From NCBI GenBank assembly GCA_020633295.1, contig JACKDW010000004.1, positions 620,001-684,000 on the forward strand: a DNA stretch of 64,000 bases. Direction: 5' to 3'. Positions 54,097 to 63,425 of the stretch are shown piece after piece (the first letter of the stretch is position 1; each line of letters starts with the position of its first letter). The notes below the pieces were generated by a model. That model searched no databases. It was not told where the DNA came from and worked only from the letters and a program-made list of their open reading frames with translations. This DNA is from Myxococcales bacterium (lineage in GTDB: Bacteria; Myxococcota_A; Polyangia; Nannocystales; Nannocystaceae). A program made the position numbers and the translations under genes.

Positions 54097-56532
54097 TCAC
54101 TCGTCCGCTGGGCGCAGCTCGAGGCGCTGACACACGCGCCGCTCGATCGCCCCGCGCGACCACGCGATCGGGATCCCGCCGAGGTCGTGGTGCTCGAGCA
54201 GATCGGCGTAGTTGCGGGAGAACGGGTTGCCCGCCTGCCCCCCGGCGAGCGAGAAGCGGCACGCGTCCCAGTCGCCCACGTCCATGACCGCGCGCAGCAC
54301 CGGGATCGCCACGGCGTTGCGCGTCGCGTCCTCGAGGTCAAACGTCCCCTGCGCGATCGTGCTCGAGTCGCCGCCGAAGCGCGCCCCCAGCTCCGGCACG
54401 TTGAACAGCAGGTCCAGCGGCGCCTGGATCCCGAGCAGGTGCGCGAGCTGAACGTCGCGCGCGCGCCCCCAGGCCCAGCGGCGCTCGTCCGCGCCGAGAC
54501 GCCGCCGCAGCGCGCCCGCGACGGTCGCCAGCGCGTCCGCGATCTCCTCGGGCCACGCGCGCGCGAAGAAGCCAGGCGGCTGCTCGCGCACCAGCCGCGC
54601 GAGGTGCCCGAGCCGGCGCGTGACCAGCAGGTTGTGGGGCAGCAGCGCGGTGAAGCCCTCGCCGAGGGCCCAGCGCGCGCCCCCGGGGGCGCGCGCGTGA
54701 ACGACTCGGCGCGCGAAACCGGCGATCAGCAGGCAGTACACGCCGGCCGCCGGCGACTCGGGCGCGACGCGGCCGTCCCACGCGCGCAGCAGCGCCCGCG
54801 CGCGCAGCCCCGACTCGTCGAGCGCCGCGCCGTCGAGCGCCGCGAGCACCACGCCGCGGATCTCTCTCCACGGCCGAGAGGTCAGGTCGAGCTGCAGCCG
54901 CTGACTCGCGCGCACGTCCCAGTCGTCGCGCGCCGCGAGGCGCTCGACCAGCGTCGCCTGCCGGTAGCCGTCGAGCCAGTCGACGCCGAGGAACGGCCCG
55001 TCGCCCGCGGGCCGCGGCTGGTTGTTCGCGGTCGCGTAGAAGCCCGCCGCCGAGTCGCGCTCGCGCGGCATACTGTCGAATGGGACAGGCTCATCAAGCC
55101 AGCTCGCGCCGGGCTCCCACGCGGGCAGCGGGATCACGCCGTGGCCGCGACCGCGGCGCGGCAGCTCGCTCGCCAGCACCCAGCCGATCGTCCCGCCGAC
55201 GTCGGCGTAGACGAGGCTCACCGTCGCCTGCGCGCCCACGCGGAAGCGCTCGCGGAAGTCCTCGAAGGAGCGCGCGGTGTGGACCTGCATCAGCCCCTCG
55301 TAGGCGCGCGGTCGCAGCCAGGTCGCCGCCAGCGAGAGCGCGCGCCGCGGGCCGCGCCACGGCCCCTCGGGGATCGCCGCGCCGCTGACGACCGGCCCGC
55401 GCGGCGTGATTAAGATGTCCTCGAGGACATCTTCACCGCCGCGCACCTCGATGCGCTCGACGACCCGCGCGCACGGGACCAGCCGCGACCCCTCCCGCAC
55501 CGAGCGCCCGTCGGGCCCGAGCTCCTCGAGGAACAGGTCCGTGTTGTCGGCGTGCGCCGCGGTCACGCCCCAGGCCGCGTGGCCGTTGTGGCCGCAGCCG
55601 AAGCCCGGCGTGCCGATGAACGTCGCGCCGCAGGCGGACCACGTCGGCGTGCGGATGTGCGCCAGGTACCACAGCGGCGGGGCGGCCGGCGGCATGTGGG
55701 GATCGTTGGCGAGCAGCGGGCGGCCGCTCCGCGTCCGCGCGCCCGCGAGGACCCACGCGTTCGACCCGCCCCGCAGCGCGAAGGTCTTTTCGAACAGCAG
55801 GAGGTCACGCGCGAGCGCGTCGAGCTCGCCCGCCGCGAGCGCGCCGGTCGGCGCGGTCACGGGCAGCCCGCGCGGGTAGGCCGGATCGAGCTCGAGCAGC
55901 GCGCCCGGCCCGTCCTCCTCGAGGATCTTCAGGCGCGCGAGCTCGATGTCCCAGTTCGACGCGAGCGTGAAGCACAAAAAGGAGAACAGCGCCTGCACGT
56001 CCGCCGCCTCCCAGCGCGTCGGCTCGCAGCGCAGCAGCGCGTGCTCGTGGGCCCGCCCGCGCCGCCCGAGCCCCCGCTCGATCCCCGCGTTCACGCCGCG
56101 CGCGTAGGCGTCGAGCTGCGCCCGCACCACCGCCGGCGCGCGCGCGAGCTGCTCGGGCGCGACGCGACGAAAGCCGACGCGGCGCGCGAGCCGGTCGATC
56201 GCCACCACGTCGGGTCCGCCGACCGCCGCGAGCGTCCCTCGCACCGTTCGCACGAGCAGCTCGAGCTGACCGGCGCGGTCCTGCCCGTGACAGAAGCCGA
56301 GCGCGAACCAGGCGTCGCCCTCGTCGCGCGCCGCGATGTACGGGACGCCGAAGTCGTCCCGCGAGATCACGACCGGCGCGCCCGGACCAGCTCCACGGGC
56401 CAGCTCGATCCGCCCCGCGTGCGTCGGCAGGCGCGCGCCCAGGATCCCGCGCGTCAGGCCGCGAACGAGCGCTCGCAGCACCGCGCGCGGCGCCCTCGCC
56501 TCCCGCCAGGACCGCGCGCCCGTGGACGACAT
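54097..56532 (-). CDS. Penicillin acylase-family N-terminal nucleophile hydrolase
   Basis: An 811-residue protein of the family that splits amides such as penicillins, acyl-homoserine lactones and cephalosporins. Diagnostic parts are ISRDDFGVPYIAA near the N-terminus, DAWFALGFCHGQDRAGQLEL, and the self-cleavage site RGGSNAWVLAG, whose Ser257 becomes the N-terminal nucleophile. GVTAAHADNTDLFLEEL and TANNQPRPAGDGPFLG follow. No signal peptide is evident, unlike the periplasmic members. The ATG at 56532 has a TACGCT box 7 bp upstream; a GTG at 56568 is also in frame. It is divergent from the radical SAM gene. Confidence 0.88.
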   Translation of the reverse strand: MSSTGARSWREARAPRAVLRALVRGLTRGILGARLPTHAGRIELARGAGPGAPVVISRDDFGVPYIAARDEGDAWFALGFCHGQDRAGQLELLVRTVRGTLAAVGGPDVVAIDRLARRVGFRRVAPEQLARAPAVVRAQLDAYARGVNAGIERGLGRRGRAHEHALLRCEPTRWEAADVQALFSFLCFTLASNWDIELARLKILEEDGPGALLELDPAYPRGLPVTAPTGALAAGELDALARDLLLFEKTFALRGGSNAWVLAGARTRSGRPLLANDPHMPPAAPPLWYLAHIRTPTWSACGATFIGTPGFGCGHNGHAAWGVTAAHADNTDLFLEELGPDGRSVREGSRLVPCARVVERIEVRGGEDVLEDILITPRGPVVSGAAIPEGPWRGPRRALSLAATWLRPRAYEGLMQVHTARSFEDFRERFRVGAQATVSLVYADVGGTIGWVLASELPRRGRGHGVIPLPAWEPGASWLDEPVPFDSMPRERDSAAGFYATANNQPRPAGDGPFLGVDWLDGYRQATLVERLAARDDWDVRASQRLQLDLTSRPWREIRGVVLAALDGAALDESGLRARALLRAWDGRVAPESPAAGVYCLLIAGFARRVVHARAPGGARWALGEGFTALLPHNLLVTRRLGHLARLVREQPPGFFARAWPEEIADALATVAGALRRRLGADERRWAWGRARDVQLAHLLGIQAPLDLLFNVPELGARFGGDSSTIAQGTFDLEDATRNAVAIPVLRAVMDVGDWDACRFSLAGGQAGNPFSRNYADLLEHHDLGGIPIAWSRGAIERRVCQRLELRPADE
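55412..55433. other. Perfect 22-bp palindrome inside the acylase gene
   Basis: AAGATGTCCTC with its exact complement, and no spacer. It encodes EDVLEDIL on the minus strand. Such a length is rare by chance, but no role is shown. Confidence 0.6.
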
Positions 56533-56539
56533 CACGCGC

Positions 56540-56545
56540 AGCGTA
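56540..56545 (-). promoter_or_regulatory. TACGCT -10-like box of the acylase gene
   Basis: It lies 7 bp before the ATG at 56532 and 52 bp from the oppositely oriented -10 box of the radical SAM gene. Confidence 0.35.
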
Positions 56546-56594
56546 CCGACGATCGCCGCGTTGACCAAGGGGCGCGCGCGCGGCCCGTGGGCGC

Positions 56595-56603
56595 TGATAT
56601 ACT
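56595..56603 (+). promoter_or_regulatory. Extended -10 box (TGA-TATACT) of the radical SAM gene
   Basis: The best extended -10 in the window; it lies 6 bp before the GTG at 56610, with no ribosome binding site. A leaderless mRNA is likely. Confidence 0.5.
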
Positions 56604-56609
56604 CGCGCG

Positions 56610-57827
56610 GTGGCGACCGCCCGCACGCTTCGACAGTCTGACTTCGAGAAACCCAAGCCGGTCTACGTCGTGTGGGAGACGACGCTGCGCTGCGATCACG
56701 CCTGCGCCCACTGTGGATCGCGCGCCGGCCCCTACACCCGGGACAGCGAGCTGAACACCGAGGAGCAGCTCGAGGTCGCCGACGCGCTGATCCGCATCGG
56801 CACCCGCGAGGTCACGCTGATCGGCGGCGAGGCCTACCTGCGCGGCGACATCTACCGCCTCATCGAGTACCTCACCGCCGGCGGGATCCGGGTGACCATG
56901 CAGTCCGGCGGTCGCGGGCTCACGCTCGATCGCTGCCGTCGCCTCAAGGACGCCGGCATGGCGGCCGTCGGCGTCTCGATCGACGGCCCCGCGATCGTCC
57001 ACGACCGCCTGCGCGCCAGCCTCGGCAGCCACATGGCGGGCATGCGCGCGCTCGAGAACCTGCGCGAGGTCGGGCTCATCACGACCTCGAACATCCAGGT
57101 CAACCGCCTCAACATGAAGCACCTGCGCGAGACCGCCGAGCAGCTGCGCGCGCGCGGCGTCCGGATCTGGCGCGCGCAGCTGACCGTGCCCATGGGCCGC
57201 GCCGCCGACCAGCCCGACTGGATCGTGCAGCCCCACGAGATCCCGCAGATCATCGACACGCTCGCCGAGCTGCAGCGCGAGTGCATCGCGCGCGCCCGCG
57301 AGGAGGGCGTCCCGCTCGAGCGCGCCTTTCACATCACGCTCGGCAACAACATGGGCTACTTCGGCCCCCACGAGCAGCTCCTGCGCTCGCGGCCAGGCGG
57401 CAGCGAGTCCCACTGGAGCGGCTGCCAGGCGGGGCGCTTCGTGCTGGGCATCGAGTCCGACGGCAAGATCAAGGGCTGCCCCTCGCTCCCGACCGCGCCC
57501 TACATCGGCGGCAACATCCGCGACACCGATCTCGAGACGATCTGGAACGAGACCGAGGAGCTCACCTTCGTCCGCACGCGCACCGAGGACGAGCTGTGGG
57601 GCTTCTGCAAGGGCTGCTACTACGCCGAGATCTGCCGCGCCGGCTGCTCCTTCACCACGCACTGCACGCTCGGGCGCCGCGGCAACAACCCCTTCTGCTA
57701 CCACCGCGCCACGCAGCTCGCGCGTCGCGGGCTGCGCGAGCGCATCGTCCAGAAGCAGGTCGCCGAGGGCGTCCCCTACGACTTCGGTCGCTTCGAAATC
57801 GTCGAGGAGCCGCTGCCCACGAGCTGA
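56610..57827 (+). CDS. Radical SAM enzyme with SPASM-type cysteine-rich C-terminus
   Basis: CDHACAHC (Cys28, 32, 35) is the CxxxCxxC that binds the SAM-cleaving 4Fe-4S cluster; LIGGEAYLRGD and GVSIDGPAIVHDRL are the usual barrel motifs. The C-terminus has SGCQAGRFVLGIESDGKIKGCPSLP, FCKGCYYAEICRAGCSF, HCTLG and NPFCYHR, a SPASM domain with auxiliary clusters. SPASM enzymes modify peptides (thioether or C-C bonds, epimerisation) or proteins such as sulfatases. 405 residues, typical length. A 68-residue repeat peptide gene lies 360 bp downstream on the same strand and is the best candidate partner; the substrate is not proven. Confidence 0.88.
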   Translation: MATARTLRQSDFEKPKPVYVVWETTLRCDHACAHCGSRAGPYTRDSELNTEEQLEVADALIRIGTREVTLIGGEAYLRGDIYRLIEYLTAGGIRVTMQSGGRGLTLDRCRRLKDAGMAAVGVSIDGPAIVHDRLRASLGSHMAGMRALENLREVGLITTSNIQVNRLNMKHLRETAEQLRARGVRIWRAQLTVPMGRAADQPDWIVQPHEIPQIIDTLAELQRECIARAREEGVPLERAFHITLGNNMGYFGPHEQLLRSRPGGSESHWSGCQAGRFVLGIESDGKIKGCPSLPTAPYIGGNIRDTDLETIWNETEELTFVRTRTEDELWGFCKGCYYAEICRAGCSFTTHCTLGRRGNNPFCYHRATQLARRGLRERIVQKQVAEGVPYDFGRFEIVEEPLPTS

Positions 57828-58061
57828 GCGCGCCGCGCTAGCCGACATGTCCTCGTAGTCATCTCGACGAGCGCGCCCGCCGACGCGCGCCGACCAGGCC
57901 AGCGTACCGGCGCGCGAGCTCGGCGCGCGCGACGCGTGAGATCCGCGCGCCGCCCGCCGTCCGCGCGACGTCGGACATGTCTGTTCAGGCATATCGTGCT
58001 GGCGGGCCCGTCGCCGCCGCAGCGCCCAGAACACGCGCCGCCGCCCGGGGATCCGCCGGGC
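57828..58061. other. Spacer between radical SAM and NGYMM peptide genes
   Basis: No gene is supported. It holds a GACATGTC palindrome at about 57844 and another at 57974, and an AT-richer TATCGT box (57992-57997) that could be the promoter of the peptide gene. Confidence 0.45.
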
Positions 58062-58082
58062 CGCCGGGCCGGCGAGTTTTTT
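58062..58082 (+). terminator. Intrinsic terminator with T-run
   Basis: CGCCG-GGC-CGGCG followed by AG and six T. It is the only textbook intrinsic terminator noticed in the window. It sits between the radical SAM gene and the NGYMM peptide gene, 105 bp before the latter start, so it could end the first unit or work as an attenuator in a leader of the second. Confidence 0.65.
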
Positions 58083-58186
58083 CGACCGGAGGTGATCAAA
58101 CGCCGACCCCTCGGCATTCCCCGATCAGACGACGTGAACGAGACGACCGCGCAGGCGAGGACGCCGCGCGCCGAGGAGACACCCCC

Positions 58187-58393
58187 ATGACCGTTTTTCA
58201 GCTCCGCGCCCCCCTCGCCCTGACGCTCATCGCCGCCGCCGCGCTCGCGGCGGGCTGCGACGTCGACTCAGGCGAGCCGCCCTTCATCCTCGACGGCGAG
58301 ACCCCGAGCCAGCGGGTCTCCTACGACAACGGCTACATGATGAACGGCTACATGATGAATGGCTACATGATGAATGGCTACATGATGAAGTGA
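58187..58393 (+). CDS. 68-residue lipopeptide with four NGYMM repeats
   Basis: MTVFQLRAPLALTLIAAAAL AAGC is a complete lipoprotein signal with Cys24. Only 44 residues are mature: an acidic stretch (DVDSGEPPFILDGE), SQRVSYD, then NGYMM four times (48-67) and a final Lys. Tyr and Met make up more than half of the tail. GAGGAG lies 8 nt before the ATG at 58187, so it is well translated. The repeats are exact at the DNA level (15 bp). It looks like a precursor of a modified peptide or a small surface repeat protein; the radical SAM/SPASM gene upstream makes the first idea attractive, but it is an inference. Confidence 0.78.
   Translation: MTVFQLRAPLALTLIAAAALAAGCDVDSGEPPFILDGETPSQRVSYDNGYMMNGYMMNGYMMNGYMMK
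58332..58390 (+). repeat. Four 15-bp units coding NGYMM
   Basis: Units aacggctacatgatg / aatggctacatgatg differ only in the third base of the Asn codon. Synonymous change without amino acid change hints at selection on the peptide. Confidence 0.88.
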
Positions 58394-58630
58394 CCGCGCC
58401 CGGATCAAGCTCTCGTGATTCCACAGCTTTTCTCGGTCGCCGAGCCGCGGTTCCACCGTGGTTCCAGTCACCTCGTCATCCTCGCCACGCTCAGCGAGCA
58501 TCTGGACCGTAGACGCGAACACCCGATCGACATCTCGCTCCTCGCGTGTTCGCGCGCGATTTCGTGCAAAAAAATTCTTCGTCAGGTTCCCGCGGAGGTC
58601 CGGGAATCAGGGATCGGAGCGCGTGGATTC

Positions 58631-61600
58631 ATGTGCAAATCGATCGCCAACAACCCCTCGGCCCTCGCGTCACCGCGTCCATGCCCTCCGTCACCCACAT
58701 GGCTCTTCTCGCGGGTACCCGGGTGTCGAGAGCCGCTTGAGCCCGAGGTCGAGCTCATCGACTCGCGCGAGCTGCTCGAGGCGCACAGCGAGCCGCGCGA
58801 GCTGCTCGAGCCGCACAGCGAGCCGCGCACGCCGCCGAGCCCGATCATCGACATCCCGCACGAGGGGGCAGAAGCGCTGCTCGACGGCCGTTACCGGCTC
58901 CTGCGACTCATCGAGGCGGGCGGTCACGGCGTGGTCCACGAGGCCTGGGATGTCCGCGAGGACCGACGGGTCGCGATAAAAACGATGCATCGCTCCTCGG
59001 TCAGCGCGGAGTATCGACTCCGACGCGAGTTTCGCGTCGTCAAGCACATCAACCATCCCAACCTCGTGCGGCTGTACTCGCTGGGATTCGACCGCAGGCG
59101 CAGCAAGTCCTACTACACGATGGAGATCGTCGATGGCGTCGACTTCCGCGCCTACGTCCGCGAAGGGGCGCCGCAGGAGCGCCTGAGTCGGCTGCGCGCC
59201 GCGCTTCGGCAGCTGACGGCCGCCGTGCTCGCGCTCCACAAGAACAACCGGATCCATCGCGACCTCAAGCCTTCGAACGTGCTCGTGAACGGCGAGGGCC
59301 GCCTCGTCGTGCTCGACTTCGGTCTGACCGACGCGCTCGACCGTGATCCCGTCACGCTGCGGACGGTCGGCATCGAGGGGACGCCGCACTACATGTCGCC
59401 GGAGCAGGCGACCGGCTCGCACACGATCACGCCGGCGAGCGACTGGTACACGGTCGGCGTGATGATCTACGAGGCGCTGGTAGGTGTTCCGCCGATCCCG
59501 GGCGCGAGCTTCTGGGAGATCTGCGCGCGCAAGCACGAGCTCGACCCGACGCCGATGTCGGAGCGCGTGCCCGGGGTCCCGCGGGAGCTCGACGCGCTCG
59601 TGACACGTCTGCTCGACCGTGATCCGACGCGCCGCCCCGGCGCGCCCGCGCTCCTGAGCTGGTGCTCGCAGGACCGCAGCGCGATCGTCGACATCCACCC
59701 AAGCGACGCGTCGAGCGAGCTCGAGCGCGCCGCGCTCGTGGGCCGCGAAGACGCGATCGAGCGCTTCAGCCTGGCGGTCGATCGCCTCCTGATGAAGCTG
59801 CCGACGACCGTGTTGCTCTCGGGACAGCCTGGCACCGGGAAGTCCGCGCTCATGCAGCACGTGCTGCAGCAATTCCGCGCGCGCGTGACCGACGGGATCG
59901 TTCTCTCCTCCCGCTGCCATGAACACGAGTCGGTGCCGTTTCGCGCGTTCGACCGCGTCGTCGAGGACCTCGCGCGGTTCCTCCTGGGCCTCCCCGACGC
60001 GGAGCGCCGCGCCATCGCGCGGACCGGGACCCCGGCCCTCGTGCGTCTCTTCGGCGTCCTCTCGCGGGTCAACGCGCTCGCGCGCTCGTCCTCGAGCAGC
60101 CCGCGCGGCGAGCCGCCCGATCAGCAGGAGCTGCAGCGCGCGGCCTTCTCCGAGTTCAAGACGCTGCTCCACGCGATCGCGACCCGGTACTCCGTCGTCC
60201 TCGCGCTCGACGACATCCACCACGGAGACGCCGACAGCGCGCGGCTGCTCGACGAGCTGATCGAGCAGCCAGGTCCTCCTCAGGTGCTGATCATCGCCTC
60301 GTTTCGCAGCGGGTCCGAGGCGCGCTCGCCGATGCTGCGCGACCTCCGTGGACTCCGCGCGTCGGCCCAGGTCGAGAGCACCTGGCGAATCGAGCTCGCG
60401 CCCCTCGAAGACGAGGCGGCCGAGACGCTCGCCGCGAGCCGGCTGAGACGCGCCGGCCTCGAGCTGCCCGGGCTCGCCGGCGCCGTCGCGCGCGAGTCTG
60501 GCGGCAACGCGCTGTTGATCGAGCAGCTCGTCGGCTTCATCGCGCGCGATCCTGTCGCGCTCAGCGACCGATACGCGCGCCTCGGCGCGCGCGCGGCCCG
60601 ACTCGAGCAAGTGCTCGCGGAGCGATTCTCGACGATCGACGCGGACGCGCGACGCTTCGTCGAGTTCGCGGCCATCGCGGCGGCGCCGACGCGGCTCGAC
60701 GACCTCACCGAGGCGATGGGCTACCGACGAAACCCGCACTCGCTGCTCGCCCGGCTGCAGTCGGCGCAGCTGCTGCAGATCAGCAACCCCGACCCCAAGA
60801 CGGTCGTCGTCGAGTGCATCAACAGCCGGATCCGCGAGGCGATCCTCGAGCTGATCGAGCCAGCTCAACGGGCCGAGCTGCACCGCGTGCTCGCGGAGAC
60901 CCTCATCGCGCGACAACGCGGCGACGCAGAGGTGTGGGCCCACCACTTCCTCGCCGCGAACTGCCTCCACGAGGTCGCGGAGCACGCCGCCCAGGCGGCC
61001 TACGAGGCCCGCGAGGCGATGGCGTTCGCGCACGCGGTCGACCTCTTTGAGCTGGCCCACAGGAGCGCGCCGGAGTCCCTCGAGATCCGCGTCAAGCTCG
61101 CCGACACGCTCGCGCTCGCGGGACGCTGCGCGCGCGCGGGAGACATGTACTTTGAATCAGCCAGAGCATCACGCCGCGGCCGCCGGATGAAGCTGCTGTG
61201 CAAGGCGGCCGAGCACCTGCTGTCGAGCGCCGAGGGGAGTCGCCACGGCCTCAAGGTCCTCGAGGCGCTGCTGTCGACGCAGGGGGTCGCCTTCCCGGAC
61301 GACGCCCGAGAAGCGCGCCGTCTGTGGCGGCAGGCGCTGTACCGCCTCTGCGACCACTCGCTCGAATTCCGCGAGCACAATCAGTGGCAGCTTGGGAGCC
61401 GACTCCTGCTCGAGATCGACACCTGCTGGATCGGCGGGAAGGGCCTGCTGCACGTCGATCCGGTCCGCGGCGGGTACCTGCTCGCCCAGAGCACGCTGAT
61501 GGCCCTGTTCGCCGGGGAGCCGCGACGCGTCGCGCGAGGACTCGCCATGGTCGGGATGCTCGTGTACCCGGATGACCCCGCCGCGGGCCTTCGACTGCTC

Positions 61601-62575
61601 AGCCGCGCCGAGGGGCTCGCCGAGCGCATCGGCGATCAGTACGCCACGGGACTCGTGATGATCTGTCGTGGGGCCGCGTACCGCGCGGTCGGACAGTGGC
61701 TGAGCGCGTTGCTCGATCTCGAGGACGGGCTCGACCACCTCCGGGCGAACGTCGCCGGGATCGGGTGGGAGACCTCACTCGCCCTCTCGGAGACGGTGCA
61801 CACGCTGGCCGCGCTGGGCGAGTTCTCGATGACTCGAAGTCGCCTCCTCGACCTGCGACGGTTCGCGTTGGCGACTGGCTTCGCGCACGCGACCTACGCG
61901 GTCTCCGCCTTCGCGGGTCTGATGGCGCTCGCGGATGACGATCTCGAGCGCGCGGAGGCCCTCGTGTTCGCCGGGCTCCCGACCGAGAGCTCGATCGCCA
62001 TGGACCCAGTTCAGCACTTCGTCGTTCAACTCTCGGTGCACTGCGATCTCTACCGGGGCCTGGCGACGACCGCACGAGAGCGCGTCGCCCACTATGAATC
62101 ACGGGCTCCGCAGGCGCGCGATCTCGACACGAACGACGGGGGCTGGGCGCTCGCTCGCGCCCGCGTCGCGCTCGCCACCGCGGGCGAGGGACTCGAGGGT
62201 CGAGACGCGCTTTACTCCGCGGTTCACACGGCCATCGCCGCGCTCGAGTCTCGAGACTCGGACGCGAACCGCGCTTGTGTCGCGCTGCTGCGCGCCGCGC
62301 TGGCGAATCTCGAGGGCAAGTCGGAGGAGACGCTGCGATCGCTACGGGACGCCGAGGACCTGTACATCCTCGCAGGTGCTCCGGTCCTCCTCGCGTGCAC
62401 GAAACGGCGTCTTGGTCGGCTCCTCGGCGGCGACCAGGGGCTCTCGCAAATCACCGCCGCCGATCGCTTGTTCGCCGACGAGGGGGTGAGCAGCGCCGAG
62501 CGCTGGACGCTCATGCTCGCGCCTGGGCTCTCGCCGGAAGAGTCGGGGAGGCTCGGCGGTTTTTTTCGCGAATAA
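58631..62575 (+). CDS. Ser/Thr protein kinase fused to AAA-type ATPase and TPR-like region
   Basis: After 85 residues with a duplicated RELLE-HSEPR segment, the kinase shows GGHGVVHEAWD, VAIKT (Lys117), HRDLKPSN (209-216), DFG (229-231) and GTPHYMSPEQ. A NTPase of the AAA/STAND kind follows: LVGREDAIERFSLAV, Walker A SGQPGTGKSALM and Walker B VVLALDDIHHGDAD. About 700 helical TPR-like residues complete it, as in PknK/MalT-type regulators. 1314 residues, cytoplasmic. The start is unsure: ATG at 58631 is chosen, GTG at 58415 is also in frame, and neither has a good ribosome binding site. It heads a kinase-sigma-kinase group. Confidence 0.85.
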   Translation: MCKSIANNPSALASPRPCPPSPTWLFSRVPGCREPLEPEVELIDSRELLEAHSEPRELLEPHSEPRTPPSPIIDIPHEGAEALLDGRYRLLRLIEAGGHGVVHEAWDVREDRRVAIKTMHRSSVSAEYRLRREFRVVKHINHPNLVRLYSLGFDRRRSKSYYTMEIVDGVDFRAYVREGAPQERLSRLRAALRQLTAAVLALHKNNRIHRDLKPSNVLVNGEGRLVVLDFGLTDALDRDPVTLRTVGIEGTPHYMSPEQATGSHTITPASDWYTVGVMIYEALVGVPPIPGASFWEICARKHELDPTPMSERVPGVPRELDALVTRLLDRDPTRRPGAPALLSWCSQDRSAIVDIHPSDASSELERAALVGREDAIERFSLAVDRLLMKLPTTVLLSGQPGTGKSALMQHVLQQFRARVTDGIVLSSRCHEHESVPFRAFDRVVEDLARFLLGLPDAERRAIARTGTPALVRLFGVLSRVNALARSSSSSPRGEPPDQQELQRAAFSEFKTLLHAIATRYSVVLALDDIHHGDADSARLLDELIEQPGPPQVLIIASFRSGSEARSPMLRDLRGLRASAQVESTWRIELAPLEDEAAETLAASRLRRAGLELPGLAGAVARESGGNALLIEQLVGFIARDPVALSDRYARLGARAARLEQVLAERFSTIDADARRFVEFAAIAAAPTRLDDLTEAMGYRRNPHSLLARLQSAQLLQISNPDPKTVVVECINSRIREAILELIEPAQRAELHRVLAETLIARQRGDAEVWAHHFLAANCLHEVAEHAAQAAYEAREAMAFAHAVDLFELAHRSAPESLEIRVKLADTLALAGRCARAGDMYFESARASRRGRRMKLLCKAAEHLLSSAEGSRHGLKVLEALLSTQGVAFPDDAREARRLWRQALYRLCDHSLEFREHNQWQLGSRLLLEIDTCWIGGKGLLHVDPVRGGYLLAQSTLMALFAGEPRRVARGLAMVGMLVYPDDPAAGLRLLSRAEGLAERIGDQYATGLVMICRGAAYRAVGQWLSALLDLEDGLDHLRANVAGIGWETSLALSETVHTLAALGEFSMTRSRLLDLRRFALATGFAHATYAVSAFAGLMALADDDLERAEALVFAGLPTESSIAMDPVQHFVVQLSVHCDLYRGLATTARERVAHYESRAPQARDLDTNDGGWALARARVALATAGEGLEGRDALYSAVHTAIAALESRDSDANRACVALLRAALANLEGKSEETLRSLRDAEDLYILAGAPVLLACTKRRLGRLLGGDQGLSQITAADRLFADEGVSSAERWTLMLAPGLSPEESGRLGGFFRE

Positions 62576-62730
62576 CCGCAAAATGCGGCGAACAGTCACC
62601 AGGGTTCGGACACTGAACCAGAGGACTCAGATCGCCAACCGGCTACCCGACACGCGTCGTGACCGACTCCCAAGTGAACAAGGTTCACTGCGTGTCCGCA
62701 AGTGTTCGATCTGAATCACGGGAGACGAAC

Positions 62731-63396
62731 GTGAACCGTGCTGATCGCAATCAGATCGACCGTCGACTCTTCCAGCAGTACGCGTCGGGGGATCGAGACG
62801 CAGGAGAACAGCTGGTCGCGCGCTACTATCGCTCGATCCGCCGGTTTCTCCGTAACAAGGTCAGCAACACCGACGACGTCTCGGATCTGCTGCACGAGAC
62901 GTTCAAGCGGCTGTTCGAGTCGCGTGAGCGAATGGAGCACGTTCAGAGCCTCCGCGCGTATCTGTACGGGATCGCGCGCTACGTCTTCAGCGAGTACCTG
63001 AAGAAGCGCCACCGCCACCGCCGCGTGGACCTCAACGTCGACAGCCTGTCGAACCTCGAGAGCTCGCCGTCGCGGATCGCGGCGCGGCGCGAGGAGGTCC
63101 GGATCCTGCGTGTCGCGCTTCAGCGGATCCCGCTCGAGCAGCAGCTCTTGATCGAGCTGTACTACGAACACGCGCTCAACCAGCGCGAGATCGCCGAGCT
63201 CTTGAACGTCCCGCACGGCACCGTGCGCCGCCGCCTGCACACGGCGCGCGAGACCCTGCGGCGCGTCTTGCCGACCATACAGGCGCCGCAGCACCTGATC
63301 ACGAGCGTGCTCGAGGCGATCTCGGGCGAGTCCGTGAGCGCGTTGTTGCAGCCGCCGGACGACCGACGAGATCGGCTCCGAGCCCTATCCCGCTAG
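62731..63396 (+). CDS. ECF-type RNA polymerase sigma factor of the kinase cluster
   Basis: Region 2 is DAGEQLVARYYRSIRRFLRNKV, DDVSDLLHETFKRLFESRE and SLRAYLYGIARYVFSEYLKK; region 4 is RIPLEQQLLIELYYEHALNQREIAELL with VPHGTVRRRLHTARETLRRVL. The GTG at 62731 has GGGAG 6 nt upstream; the frame is open to 62659, but that start lacks a site. A 35-residue tail follows region 4. It lies between two Ser/Thr kinase genes, 155 bp after one and 30 bp before the next, with no anti-sigma factor, so control by phosphorylation is likely, as known for some ECF groups. Confidence 0.92.
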   Translation: MNRADRNQIDRRLFQQYASGDRDAGEQLVARYYRSIRRFLRNKVSNTDDVSDLLHETFKRLFESRERMEHVQSLRAYLYGIARYVFSEYLKKRHRHRRVDLNVDSLSNLESSPSRIAARREEVRILRVALQRIPLEQQLLIELYYEHALNQREIAELLNVPHGTVRRRLHTARETLRRVLPTIQAPQHLITSVLEAISGESVSALLQPPDDRRDRLRALSR

Positions 63397-63425
63397 CGTC
63401 GCCGACACGCAAGGACCCCGCTCAC

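Noticed and set aside
59700..60300. Kinase-ATPase gene as a LuxR-type regulator
   Set aside because: The C-terminus has TPR-like helices but no LuxR helix-turn-helix was found at the end.
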